This document shows positions 1-12,405 of a stretch of 64,000 bases of DNA, one piece after another. The DNA lies in assembly GCF_000512585.2 (NCBI RefSeq), contig NC_089241.1, positions 2,728,001-2,792,000 on the forward strand, in the 5' to 3' direction. The position numbers and the translations under genes were made by a program. The notes under the pieces were generated by a model that saw only the letters and a list, made by a program, of their open reading frames with translations, was not told the DNA's origin and did not search any database. The stretch's first letter is position 1. Each line of letters starts with the position of its first letter. The stretch comes from Kwoniella bestiolae CBS 10118. Taxonomy: Eukaryota > Basidiomycota > Tremellomycetes > Tremellales > Cryptococcaceae.

Positions 1-845
1 TGACTGGTCTTGCGACTGATTCCAGTTGATACTGGGCAGAGAGGGGGAGGTGTTACTTCCGCTTCCCAGGTGAGGGAGGGAATATCCACTGGGAAGTGAA
101 GGAGTAGGTAGATCACTTGATATTCCACTTTGATTATTGATGAAATCCATTCCCATTCCATCTCCTTTACCCGCACTTGGCCCAATCTTAAGATCATCTC
201 GTAGTCTCCTATCTAGCCTATCGAAGGGTGATTCCATGGAATCTTCCCATGATTCGTTGATCCTTCCTTTACCCTTTGCAGCGTTGGGTAATGGTGTGGA
301 AGAAGTTGCAGGCGGGTCGAAGATGAATGATGAGCCTGATTGGTCGTCTTGCGATATCCCACTCTCATCATGCTCTCTACGAAGCGTCATCGTCTGGTCG
401 TCATACTGAGTGGATGTATCTTGGTGAGAGGGGAGGGAAGGTTCTTCGAGACCCGTAGTTCGGATTGACGAGGCTGCTTCGAAGAATGATCGCCAGAACT
501 AGGCACATCACTGAGAATCAGCATACAGGTTCATCAGGATGCAGGCATTAATTACTCTCCTAGGTTATCTAAAGTAATATTCTGAAGTCTAAAAGAACAA
601 TTGTTACCCACCTGAGCTGCCTCCCTCGTAGGTTCCCCGGCAATAGCAAACCTCTTAATCTCCGGTAATATCCTACTAGTGACTGTTTGATGAAACTTTG
701 CGAAATTTGCATCTATCTCTTGGAGCAGCAGCGTATTGAGCTGATCTATCTGTTCGGTCTGAGCTGAGATGGGCGAGTTGGGATCGATACCTGGGATGAC
801 GTAGAAGGGAGGGGAGAGAAGGGGGTTTGAGTTTGGGTTTGACAT
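1..845 (-). CDS. ASK1: DASH complex subunit Ask1 (3' end outside window)
   Basis: Outer-kinetochore DASH/Dam1 ring subunit that couples chromosomes to spindle microtubules. Exon 1 runs 845 to 612. It opens with a PGIDP motif and then the Ask1 core, a helix reading LLLQEIDANFAKFHQ followed by ILPEIKRFA and PTREAAQ. A short intron (611-499) separates it from exon 2, which starts at 498 with FWRSFFEAAS, the most conserved Ask1 block. The rest of exon 2 is a Ser/Pro-rich, probably phosphoregulated tail with a short PFDRLDRRLRDDLK helix, and it leaves the window at base 1. The start at 845 is the only Met before the conserved block. It is divergent from UBP8, with an ACGCGT box between them. Family assignment is firm; only the C-terminus is missing. 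Confidence 0.9.
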
Positions 846-1344
846 GGTGGATGGGTGATTGGGATTGCGTCCAGCTTATGGCGAGGGGAGAGGAGTACAC
901 TAGCAGTAGATGGGCGATGGACTGAGTTGTCTCTTGAACGGAGTAAGATCTATGCCAGTGGGAAGATGGTGATGCGAGATGAAGATGAATTATTATCATT
1001 ACTGTTGTTGATGATTTTGAACATGGCATGTGGATGTCAATAATGTTGTCAAAAACGCGACTGGCACTTCACGCGTAAGCCCGGCATATCGATTATGTAA
1101 TACTACTAAAGCATATCGCCACGTGTCAGACGCATTGATCGGTTCTGTCCGGTTTTTGCACCCGACGTCAACCTCCATCTCACTCATCTCACTCATTTCA
1201 TCTCATTCATCATTCGTTTCATCTTTCCTTGTCATCATCTTTCCTCCTCTCCTCTGCTGCAACCTCACTCAGGGGCTGAACGACCTCTCCCGATCTATCT
1301 CTCCTCCAAACCCTCTCCAAGATATCTTCCTTTATAATCTCATC
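846..1344. promoter_or_regulatory. Divergent ASK1/UBP8 promoter with MluI-type boxes
   Basis: Shared upstream region of 499 bp. It holds an ACGCGT hexamer at 1071-1076 and an aaaaacgcga motif just before it (about 1052-1061), both resembling MCB/SCB elements of G1/S genes, and a cacgtg E-box near 1121. Just before the UBP8 start the + strand is pyrimidine-rich (tcatc/ctctcc runs). Site function is inferred from motif identity only. Confidence 0.4.
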
Positions 1345-3928
1345 ATGTCAACAACCATGTTAGTCACTCCCTCGGCACCTTCCTCGTCTACCACCAATCT
1401 CTTTGCTAGACCAGATACTTCAATCTGCTCTCACCTTTCCTCCTTGCTCAGCTCATCTCAGCAGCTTCAAGGTCAACAAGATGGAATAAATGGGTCTATA
1501 CCCCCTCCTGTCACAGGGACAAGGAAACACGAGGTGGAAAAACGATTTACCGAAGCTGTCAGATGGGGGGCCGTGGCAGAAGGTGCTAAACGGAGGAAAG
1601 TGAGTTGGCGCTGCAGTTTCATTCAGAAGCCTCATTACTACTCGTCTTGCGACTGAACCGGTCCACTACATCCTTTTCCCTCTGGCGTAGTAGACAAGAA
1701 AATCGCAATGCTGAAGACCTCTTTTCCTCACTTAGACATCTCCGCCAAAATGCCACACCTGCTCAACAACACTCACGAGACCATGGGCATGTCTGACATG
1801 TTCCTACATCGGCTGTCTACCTTTCACCGGTGTTTCTTCCTCATCTTCCAAAAATTGCATGCGCAATCATTGGCAGCAGAGTAACGGTCAATGCGGATTT
1901 GGTAAGCTACTTGTTTATCGGCTAGATCGTGATCTTTAGCTTACTCCATTGACCGCCTTAGCCGTCGACTCATCGTCCGGTGCAATCTATTGCTCATCAT
2001 GCTCCGATACCATTTATCCAGATCAATTCGAGTCGATCCTGCGTCTGGTCAAGATACGTACAGAGGAGATGCATGATAAATCCCGTGAACCTGGTGTAGT
2101 GGGTGGAGGAAGAGGGAGGGGAAGAGGTCCGTGGAAAGCTTGGAATCCTAGTAATATGGTCAAGATCGAGGAGAGCGAACTATCGAAGAGCTCGTGTAGA
2201 GGTAAGCCTATCCTCTCAGGTTGATAGGTATGGACGTTGATTCCCCAAATCCGGTATCAGGTCTACGTCCGCTACTCAACCTCTCACAGACATGCTTCCT
2301 CTCTGCTATACTGCAGTCTCTCATACATAATCCTTTACTCAAGGCGTATTTCCTCTCGGATAAACACAATCGCCATGTATGTCCAAACGGATCGAAGGGA
2401 CTGAGTGTAGGAAAACCTTTCCTAGGTGCTGAAGCGCCGAACGGAGCTCCCGGCATGGACAGGGAGAAAGGATGTATGTGCTGTGAGATGGATCGAGCGT
2501 TCGAGGAGGTGAGTGAAGTTTCAGCTTCATGTCATCTCTCTTGTCCAATATATAAGCTGACACCCTCAATCGCTTGCAGTTCTACAACGAGGACAATTCA
2601 CCTTATGGACCGATCACGATGCTTTATGCTATGTGGCATGCTAGTGCCGAGCTGGAAGGATATGGTCAACAAGGTTGGTTTCTGAAGGCTTCATATCTAA
2701 GTGTCATCGGCTGACAAATCGAAATGCTATTGCAGACGCACACTCGTTTTTCCTCGCTGCTTTAGATCAAATACATGCCCATGCCAAAGGTCAACTCTCA
2801 AGCTGCAACTGCATCGCTCGTGAGTGCAGCTGATGGTCACAGATCACTTGAGCCAAGTTGACAACCATTCTTTTTCGCAGATCAAACCTTTGCTGGATCT
2901 TTACTCTCCTCTGTCACCTGCTCATCATGCTCCCATACTTCCTCAACTATAGATCCCATCCTAGACATACAGTTGGACTTCCCTTACTCCCCTCTTTCCG
3001 GCTCATCAAGCAATACTATCACATCGACTACTTCCACATCGTCGTCCGAGGGCATAGGAGGGGGTTCAAATGGAAATCCGCAGTTGACTTTGGCTGGATT
3101 GCTCAGAAGGTTCTGCGCGAGTGAGACCATCGGTGGGCCAGAGAGTGGTGGGAAAGGGTATGAGTGCTCGAAATGCGGTGGAGGACCTGGTACTGTGAGT
3201 ATAGTCAACGACTCGGCCAATGCTATGATCTCGATGTTTACGTTAGTTTTGTCATCACAGCATGCAACCAAGAATCTGACTATCAAGAAACTTGCACCTG
3301 TGCTATCGTTCCAGCTAAAGGTGAGTAAACAGCTGACCTTTAACTAAGAGTCGAATCAAGCTGATACATTCGTACTCGTACAGCGATTCGCACACATGAC
3401 CACCGCCTCATCCAAGATCGAGTCCCACGTTCGTTTCCCCTCTACACTCAACATGAGACCCTATGTCGATTCTCCTTCTCCCACTCCATCACCTCAATCT
3501 ACAGACGAAGACATCAAGCCAATAATCAAAGATGAGCAGGACATCTTACCCGACTCGCTGTTCATATACGATCTGTTCGCTGTGGTGACGCACGAGGGTA
3601 AATTGGATAATGGGCATTATTGGGCGGATGTGCGGGAGGGCGAGGAGTGGTGGCATTGCGATGATGATAAGGGTGAGTGTTGAGTTTGCAGAGCCATCAT
3701 CAGTCAGATCAAATGATGTCACACTCATCAGATCAGAGAACGACCTCAGCTGATATACACTTCTTTGTTATGTTTATAGTCACTCCCACAACCCTCTCAT
3801 CAGTCCTGAGCCAAAAAGCATACATGCTCTTCTACGTGAAACGATCCCTGGCATACGCTCAGCCAATGTCAAAATTACTAGCTACGACAGCTTCGACCAC
3901 CTCTGTTCCGACGACATCAAACGCGTAA
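1345..3928 (+). CDS. UBP8: SAGA ubiquitin hydrolase Ubp8 (USP22-like)
   Basis: Removes ubiquitin from histone H2B as part of the SAGA deubiquitinase module. Early exons: 1345-1599, 1736-1901, 1962-2201, 2261-2508, then one starting at 2580; further exons run to the stop at 3928. An N-terminal ZnF-UBP finger (ICSHL, then CHTC, CLTC, YCSSC) is followed by a USP domain. The Cys box reads LNLSQTCFLSAILQ, then QQDAHSFFLAALD and a CSSC zinc knuckle, and the His box is LDNGHYWADV followed by HCDDD. The domain ends with AYMLFYVKR. Order and spacing match USP22/Ubp8. The usual GN before TC is replaced by SQ, while the catalytic Cys and His are present. The second intron ends at the ttag just before 1736, which restores the zinc-finger frame. 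Assignment is firm; some splice sites downstream are approximate. Confidence 0.92.
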
Positions 3929-4708
3929 ACCATTCCTGATTGTGAGATACGAGCATGATCTTCTCGAATAACTTGAGGGTAGATTTGTCTTGCTATTCTT
4001 GGTTGTTGGGTCATAGTCTATATCCAAACTTGCTTTCATATATCTACACTACATACTTTTATCATACCCATCATTGACTTTCCTGCTTGTGCGAATATGT
4101 TGGACAGATAAGATAATGCATTATATACGAGGATAGCCTTGTACACATTAGATTTCAGAATAAAAACTTGCTAATCACACTTTATCGTATGGACGAAGAA
4201 TGTAGAAATATCAAGAACCACCAATCGAAGAGCCTCCCGATACACCCCCGTTCCCTCAGATGTATCCGCCCTCCCACATATCCTTCTCCCGAATTGCGGT
4301 GATTAACACATATCTAATTTTCGAGTTGCACAGTTTCCAATTCACAATTACACTTGATACATTTTACGACAGATGTTATTGTTGTTGTTGTTTCTCTCCC
4401 AATCACGAATTCCCACGTATACGGTAAGCCGTAAGAAGTTCGAAATTAAAGTTGATCCAAAAAATCATATTCAAACCGATTGTCAATATAGAAGGTCAAA
4501 ACCAAAACCAAATCAAAACCACAAATTAACCAATACTGTAAACACCACAGAAGATTCAATACTGTAGAACAGGAAAGTCGACAAAGACCAAATCATCACA
4601 CTAGACAATCTCAAAGAAGAAGAAGAACGAACTCTTAAGGAAAGCATACGTATTTACAGAGATCAAATAACCATCGTACTATATTCTTTCTCCGGGTGTA
4701 GTATCCGA
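3929..4708. other. Convergent intergenic region, UBP8/CCCH gene
   Basis: 780 bp between two converging 3' ends. It is AT-rich, with A-rich runs near 4450-4620 and aataaa-like sequences around 4160. No convincing gene, RNA or repeat was seen; it is probably two 3' UTRs plus spacer. Confidence 0.4.
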
Positions 4709-7294
4709 TCATCTCCAGATGGATTGTCCATTCCCATTCCCAATGGTATTGGCAGTGACATTGGCTTGATAACCTGATTTACCGCCTGTTAACCCAATCC
4801 CATTATATCCATATCCCACCTTGGGAGCAGGATTCGTACCATCGGCGATGGTAATATCCCCTTCAATGGGACTATAAGTCTTCCCACCCTCGCTGTAATC
4901 CGTGAACAGACTATAACCAGAGCTAGACGAAGTGGAGAGACTGAGGCTCATCGTACTGGGTTCGCTCCTGAGTGTGTTGGAGGGGTGACTCGATTCGGCC
5001 AGAGTGAAGGGCGGCATATCATCCCATTTCTCGGTACTTGAGATGGAACTTCTTGTACTTGGTGTGTTTGCCACTGTAGATGTTGGCATGGATCGTTCCG
5101 CACCGATGGGAGCGGGGATAGCAAGGGACTGATGTCGTGCTGGAAGGGGGAGTGGATGATCGTCTTCGATCCCTTCGCTGAGGGGTGCGAGCTGTTGAGG
5201 GGGGCAGGATGATCGTCTGGCTTGGGGTTGAGTATTGGAGAAACTCAGATTGGTAGATCTTGCATGCGGTTTGAGCGAGATGGATCGAGTAGGTGAAGGA
5301 TAAACCATCCCGTTATTGATATTGTATGAGTTTGGCGCATTTGAATTTACTCGGTCTTTAGCTGCAGCAGAACCGCGAACAGCGTTTTGAAGGTGTCGAG
5401 GCAGTCGGAGTTCTTCCGCACCGTGAGCGTACTGAGATCATATCAGTGATAAGTTGAGAATATCTGGGAAGAAGAGATCACTTCAACTCACCTGACATTG
5501 ACCTCCATACTTGCATCTGCCCGTTTGCTGCCAGATCGCACAAAGTTCGGTTTTGTAAAAAGGCGAAATACCAGTGGCAGTACCATCGGAAGTGGCAGAG
5601 TGGTTCGTTCGAGATTGGTGAGGGGATTGATACCCCGATTCTTGTTGGTCGTAGGGACGCTCGACGTTGCGCATGTGAGCCATGGAAGAAGCGTGTCGAA
5701 CCGAGTGATAGTCTGGTGAAGGTCGAGGAGTGAGATCATAATCGGGAAGTCGATTATTGATAGGTTTGGAGAAATAATCCGCTTCACCAGCTGATCCGGG
5801 AGGAGTGAGCATCCCATACTCCATAGCAGCCTGATTTTTGAGTTGAGCAAATCTTGGTGGCATTTCTACCGAGCTGGCAGTGGCAGTGCTGGTAGTGGAA
5901 TGAGCGTAAGGAGATACACCATTTGCTCCGACCGGTAATCTTGACGAAGTGACATTTTCGAGCTTTGACCATAAAGATTCGGGAATACCATTACCTTGAG
6001 ACCCTTCGAACGAGAAAAGGAGATAGACACTCGAGTCGAGATCTCTGAACCCAGCATCGTACAACCTTGAGCCGAGTGTAAGAGGCAAGTCTTGCTCGAC
6101 AAGGGATCTGAGGATTCTACCATACCCGCTTCTCTTGATTGTCTCGGGGTTGACTCGGGGGGAAGCATAGGCTGTGATCGGATGAGGATACTCCTTGTTG
6201 TAGGGTTGAGGGGTAGAGATATCGTCATCGGTATACGGGAGAGGTGCCAATGAGAATGGTCTGGTAATGGGAGTCCCATCGGGCATCGTGGCTGGAGGGG
6301 AAGCAGCGATGACAGCCGCGATTTGTTCAGCACTGGCGAATCGAGTGAGATCGGGTAAGTTTTGTTCCCTCTGTGTCTTGGGGAAGAAAGACTTGATCGA
6401 TCTGGGTTGATACAATGATCCGAAATGGTGCGATGTCGTAGGTGAGTAGCCATGAACAGTTCGGCTGTAGACTTCCAGAGCTTTGGATGGTGATCTATCA
6501 TTGGGGTTGGGGTAGATCATAGACGCTGGGGTATGAATCTCTTCAATGACTTCGGCAGTCTCATTGGGAGGCCTGATAGTTCCTATTAAATACATTGTAA
6601 GCTTCGTTTCTGAGTATAAAGACACTCTCATGCAGCTCACCTTTGGTATAGCTGATACCTCTTGCGTTGGCGGAAGTTTTGAAGTCAGAAGAAGAGGAGT
6701 TGCCATTTTTGAAAGCTCGACCAGAACCACCGCTGTTGAGGTGTTTGTTGATAGCACCGACACCGAGAGCTACCAACCGAGGTCGAGCAGTCTGGAGGTG
6801 ATTTGTTGAGTCTTCGTCGGCGGTGTATGTGGGAGCTAAACCCAAATCAAGGCAAGGGTCAGCTTATCGTCCGAATAACTGCTGTGTTATGCCCAGCTCA
6901 CCTTGGTGAGAGTTGATCGTATCAAGGTCATTTTGAGCGTCGGCATCAGGTCTCTCGTGGACTACTTCCAGTGATGAGTCAAGGATCGATTCGCTTGGGA
7001 GGCAGATAGTACGGTATGTAAGGTCGACTCACAAGCAGCACCAGTATGATTCTTCACACCGTCTCTATTACCTTGATCAAGAAAATTGGACGATCCGTTG
7101 AGGGTAACATCGACCTCACTCGCATCGTCAATAGATACGATACTGCTACCAGCAGATGCTACCTCTGGTCTAGTAATTGATTTATGAGATCTGAAGTGGT
7201 TCTTCGAGTAATCCTTGTAAGTGTTGACGCTCGGACCTCTTTGCTGATGAGGCATAGCAGGTGGAGTAGGCGAAGAGTAAGTTGATGCTGGCAT
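4709..7294 (-). CDS. CCCH zinc-finger protein with one Tis11-type finger
   Basis: Likely RNA-binding regulator. Exons joined by short introns run from about 7294 to 4709. The only recognisable domain is near the C-terminus: YKTELCAIWQQTGRCKYGGQ, then CQ, an intron (about 5483-5432), and YAHGAEELRLPRH. That gives C-x8-C-x5-C-x3-H with the TTP/Tis11 lead-in and the following HG-EELR signature. The second finger found in Tis11/ZFP36 proteins is absent; a Ser/Asn/Pro-rich tail follows to the stop at 4709. The N-terminal ~500 residues are low complexity (Ser, Pro, Asn). Start: 7294 is the first in-frame ATG after an apparent 5' leader intron. An earlier ATG at 7341 is out of frame. Domain call is firm, start and targets uncertain. 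Confidence 0.75.
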
Positions 7295-9509
7295 TGGTGG
7301 GTTTGTGTAGGACCTTGGCTGTTCTGCTGGAGCGTTGACATGATTAGTCAAGTTATTCTAAACAACGATGGACAATTGTGAGAGTTGAAGGGGGTAGAGC
7401 TGGTGCACGGTCGGATCAAGAGGGTTAAGGAGAATAGGAGAGAAAGAGTTGAAAGCACATACATACCGTTGAAGGGACGGAATTAACGGGTGTTCAAGAT
7501 TGTTCTGATTTTTTGTCAATGATCGGTTAATCACAAGGTTGAAGGATTATATCTGATTATTGAAGATTGATCAAGAGAGGACAAGGAGGAGTGTATGACC
7601 AAAGTCGAGTCAAGTGATCAGAATTAGAGTGAGCAAGTTTTTGTATTGTATGTTTTGATGGGTACTGATGTGAGTATGAGCGAGATAGTTAGATAAATTT
7701 GATAAATAGTATAACATAAGAAGGGGAAGTGATTTGGAGCTATATCATACAGTCCAACCTATATATCATTACCATATATAGTATCAACATCAATCACCTC
7801 TCTCTATCTACTCCGTCGTAATCCGACAATACCATATCTTGATATATCGTGTTAATGCACCGCACAGACTTTTAAACTCTCAAAGGACCATCAATCAAAT
7901 CCGCTCAACATCAACATCCTTTGGATTAATGCTATATAGTATCAGTATTCCTCTGTCGATGCCCTGCAATCATATCAATGTCTGTATACCTGCTCCACAC
8001 CTGATGAGGTATACCAACTAATCTCCGCTGCTCTCCTCCGTCCCTACCTACCTACCCCTGAGATCAACGACCACGACGACAACCATCATTCTGATGGTGA
8101 TATCCATCAATCGTAAGAGGATGTCTCATCAGCATGTTTACATCAATTCACGCTAGTTAGCTTACCATCAATATTTATCAATAAAGATTGATCAGCGTTT
8201 GTACTCTTTTTCCATTCATTTAGGATATGTGCTCTGACCTTGCTTTTCCTTGCGTTTCATCCCCAATACCCTATAGGAACATGAACATGAACATTCCATC
8301 AATCTCAGGGATACAAGGATAAATAACATGACATACCTTTGAACATGAGGCAGAAGTGGGCAGGAATGAAGCGAAAAAAGAGAGTGAAACCCGACCATAG
8401 CAAGTGAGACATCTGATTCCATCATCATCAATTATCAATATTAAGTTCAGCTAGCACTAGCAAAAGCAAAGAAGATTGATCGTCAGGGGAATGATAGTAA
8501 AGTAAGTCAAAGCTGTGTTTCGAGCTAAGACTGGATCTTGGCGAAGCATAAGAAGAGATCAGATCTGGAACTGAATGACGTATCTTGCTTAACTGAACGG
8601 CAAGTAGAGCATTGTCCTTCCTTTTATCAATCTACGAATGTCGACCTACCTTGGGCTATAGAATCACCGATACCAGCGTTCCCAATTGTAGTAGTTCGAA
8701 AGAGTCAAAGCCGAGCCGAGATCTGTCAGTTCAGTATTGTTCATTTGAGCTAAACTAAACAACAGAGTTAAACCTTCTTCACCCTTAACTGTCGTGTGGT
8801 TGTTTACCCATCAGTACCTTTTACTCGTACAATCAGATTGATCCTCGTTTATTGTTTTGTTGTTTTGATCGTACGGAGAGTGAGACTGAGCGTGAGACTG
8901 ATTAAACTATTCCCTAGATGGTAAATCAAATATTCTGGATTTGTCATGTCCAGTACAATATGTAGGGTGTGATGAGTGATGGATGATGGATGCGGAAAGG
9001 GGGAGTGGAGATAAGTGGGGAAGTGGGGAAAAGGGGTTCATACATCGTACAGTACGAGTAGACTGAGTGATCTGGTGAAATATCATCGTACGATAGTTTG
9101 CTCAATACTACTCAGTCATCTCACAACCTTATCAACTCCGATTGATAGACCTATCTAGTAGTGTCCCCGCGAGTATACAGTATAAAGTATAAAGCATGAA
9201 CCCTATCATCCCATCAATCGATCAATCAGAACCATCCAAAGTGGGGTAACGAGGTATAGATATAGAGGGTCCTTTCGATCCTCTCCCGTACATAATCAAG
9301 ATCGGGAACAGATCAGATAGAGTAGAATAGTAATCTCATCTGTTTCAATGATATTATGAGATATCTACCAACGGACATCGTACATCACTCCGCGCAATGC
9401 AATGACTGGGGTTCTCAGTGTCGGTGATATCAGTATACGTACTCGTAGATATTCACATCATGCATATAAGATCACATCTACTCGTTACCCACTCTGTACC
9501 ACTCGGCAT
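7295..9509. promoter_or_regulatory. Long 5' region of the CCCH gene
   Basis: 2.2 kb without a supported coding region, between the CCCH start and the NOT3 stop. On the - strand an intron-like segment (donor gtatgt near 7470, acceptor tttag near 7355) lies in the leader. No in-frame ATG occurs between it and 7294. AT-rich tracts (7680-7800, 8900-9500) and short near-repeats such as agtataaagtataaag near 9178 are present. A long spliced leader is a common sign of translational or transcriptional regulation, but nothing here proves it. Confidence 0.4.
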
Positions 9510-12405
9510 CTAATGATCAGATAACCATCGGTACTAAATGTGCATCATTCAGTCAGCACATAGTCAAATGAGAGGTATGAACCGAGCGGTACCAGTTGAG
9601 CAAGCAGGATAATGAATCACTCCCAAAAAAGACGGGAGAGGAGAGGGTATTTCAACAACGAAAGAGAAAGACCTTAAACCCACCTCAAACCTGAAATCGC
9701 TCTTCCTCCTCTGACACCAACTATTCTCCCAATCGAAATAATAATAACCCCCCTGCTCGTAATCCTCCGTTATCGCCTGAGGGTTATGCGCACGTTGGAA
9801 CCACGTCAAATACTGTTTATGGAATCTCCACGATTGTCTCTTCAATTCCCTAGCGGCCAACCATTGCTCGTACGTCCCTGTCATATAATAGAATATGTAG
9901 AAGAGTTGATCAAGGTCCAAGCGGGAGTATATCGATTTATCTTCCAGGACTGGTAGTCTGCTTTGAGGGTAATACGAGGGGGTTTTGATGGGGTTTTTGG
10001 GGTGGTAGTATCGTGGTCTGACGTTTTCACGGGTATTATATCAATAATCCCTCTCGTCTCTTGGTAATATGAAACATCCACTCACGGCTCAGCATCCAAC
10101 TGTTGTGGGATATTGGTAAAGCTTCCATCCAAAGCAGTATTCAACTCATGTACATCATTGGTCCTTCTCTTAGCTATTTACCAACAATTCATCAGCTCAC
10201 TCCCCAACTTGCAGGGCGAGCCACACTTACACATCTCCTTGGCCATCTCAAAGCTCTGCATCAAATTACCCATCACACCCGGTTGAGCAGCCTGCGGTGT
10301 AGCCTGAGGAGGTTGTTGAGCGGCTCGACTAGACTCGGCATGCTGGGGTGCATATCCCGGTGGAGGAGGTGCATTGGCGGTCGGAGCTGAGGTTTGAGGA
10401 GGGACAGCAGGAGTGGTTGGAAGGGGCGATTGTTCGGCGGCAAGTCCAGGATGTGGCGGGGGAGGTACGTGACCCTGCAGAGTAGAGTAAGCTAACCTGT
10501 TTCTTGTGAGAATGGAAACGAGTGAACTTACATTGGTCTGACCATCCACCTTAGCAGGACTTTCAGCTCGTTCAGGTGGACTCTGAGGTTCAGCAGGGGT
10601 GGGGGCTTCCTCCTGAGGAGTTTCCGTCAACGGCGTAGGCAGTGTTTCTTTCGCCTTGGAAGGTGAAGTCTCCGATCCCACTTGGGGTACAGCAGTAGTT
10701 GAGGAAGGCGTACTCGTCAATCCACCTACTGCAGCAGCAGCGGCCGCAGCATATCGAATAGGAGGAAGAGCGGCTTTGGGCGTAGGTGCGGGTGCGGGTG
10801 TAGGTACAGATGGAACGGGTGGTAAAGACTCTGAACTCTTCGTCTTGGTTTCCATGGTAGCCTTTCTAGACGGTGTTTTCTTAGCTGAGACGGGACTGGG
10901 AGGTGTATCGTCGTGCGTGGTCGTAGAGGTAGCTTTGGAAGCGGGTGTAGCTTTCTTTGGAGGTTCTTCCTTGGCGGGTGTCTTTGGTGCACCTGTACTG
11001 ACAGATTCGGTGATATCGGCGACTGATGCGTCGTCAACGTTGGATCCTTCGTCGACATGTCCGTAATCGTGAATGTAGTCTTCCTCTTCTTGTAGGTTGA
11101 GCTCGTCGTAGAGACCCTGATCGTAGTCAAAGTCTTCCTCCTGTAATTGGAGGATATGTCAGCGTAGAAACACGCGGAAATGAGATGTTCGATGCAGAGA
11201 CTGATCGATGGTGAATATACACCAAATCGAAAAAGTCTGCAGTGATTTGCCCACTCACAGCATTAGCCTCCACAAAGTACTTGATATCCTCCTGCACATT
11301 CTCAACATCCTCAACAGGCAACGTCCCATTCTCCAACATCCTCTGTACCAACTCCAATTTGCTCATATGCCACGTTCTCCTCTCGTTCAGCTCCTCCAGC
11401 TCACTCAACCTATCTCCCGCAGCCTTCTTCTTCCTCGTAGCTTGCAGAGCCTCCGCCTCAGCCTCGGTCTGTTCGATCTGTCGCGATAGTTCGTCGGTGG
11501 TGTTCCCCACCCAGTCGATCATATCCCTTCGTGCTTTTTCAGCGGGGTCCAATTTGGATTTGGCGATGAGACCTTCCTTGGAGAAGGCTTTCATCTTCAT
11601 CTCTTTCTCGAGGGCTTTGAAACGTTCCATTTGCTGATGGTGTGAGCAGTATTAGCAGTGGGCTCGGGAAGTTTTTCTCGATCCTCAATAGCATTACTCC
11701 CGAAGGCGGTGAGATTCCCTTATTACCTCGTCTCATCATTGACGATGAACCAGGACCACCTCCGCTCATCACTTTTCTCGCCATATCGTCCTCTCTCTGT
11801 CGTTCTGATCTACATTCTGCTATTCTCCCGCCTACCTCCTCATCTCTTCCCTCTCTCCTCATCTCCCCTGACCCCTCCTCCTCTACAATCCCATTCGTCT
11901 CCTTCCGCCGATCCGCCAAAAAGAAAAAGAACAAGAGCCCACAACTCACCACCTCGATCAACTTCCTATTATCCAACAACGCATTCTTATCCTTAATATC
12001 ATTATTCCCTATCCAAGCCTTTATCTGATCCCTCATCTTCTGCAACTTCTTGATCTGCGCCTTCAAGTCATTCTCCGTCTTCTCCTTCTGGGTCGAGTTT
12101 GTCGCATGACCGAGTTTGTCGAATGTCAGTTCGAAGGTTTCTACGCCCACTGCGACTTGCTTGAGGGTCTTGTCGATCTCGGCTGTGTATATGGGTTGGG
12201 GATATCAGAGGGGAGTGTATTGGAAGGTAAACAAGGTGGAGTTGAATGGTGGATTAGAGAGGTCGTTGCGAAGTTGTAATGTTGGAAGGAAGGAAGGAAG
12301 GAAGGAAGGAGTCAGGAAGGGATTAGAACACAAAAGTCAGCTTCAAACCCATTCCCTTCCTCAAGTCGTATTACTCCACCCACCCGCTAGCTTCCTCATC
12401 GACAT
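9510..12405 (-). CDS. NOT3: CCR4-NOT complex subunit Not3/Not5
   Basis: Scaffold subunit of the CCR4-NOT deadenylase, acting in mRNA decay and codon-optimality sensing. The N-terminal Not3 domain is clear: AEIDKTLKQVAVGVETF, KLQKMRDQIKAWIGNNDIKD, NRKLIE, then MERFKALEKEMKMKAFSKEG. A long Pro/Ala/Ser-rich linker follows, then the C-terminal NOT box: DVHELNTALD, FTNIPQ, LDQLFYIFYYMTGTYEQWLA, QSWRFHKQYLTWFQR, YEQGGYYYFDWE. Exon 1 is only 22 nt (12405-12384, MSMRKLA); exon 2 is 12182-11950; exon 3 starts at 11633. The last exon is only 24 nt (9533-9510) and supplies YRWLSDH after FRFE, matching the family ending FEYRYLED. Reading through the last donor would instead give a Pro-rich tail unlike the family. 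Confidence 0.92.
12284..12310. repeat. GGAA microsatellite in NOT3 intron 1
   Basis: About 6.75 perfect copies of ggaa (27 nt), inside the roughly 200-nt first intron of NOT3. That intron is long for this genome. On the transcribed strand it is a ttcc pyrimidine run, well upstream of the acceptor. Confidence 0.85.

Noticed and set aside
8538..8753. 71-codon frame in the CCCH upstream region (+)
   Set aside because: Weak start, no recognisable composition; probably chance in the long leader region.
11642..12028. 128-codon Ser/Pro-rich frame (+)
   Set aside because: Antisense to a NOT3 exon and intron; no domain.
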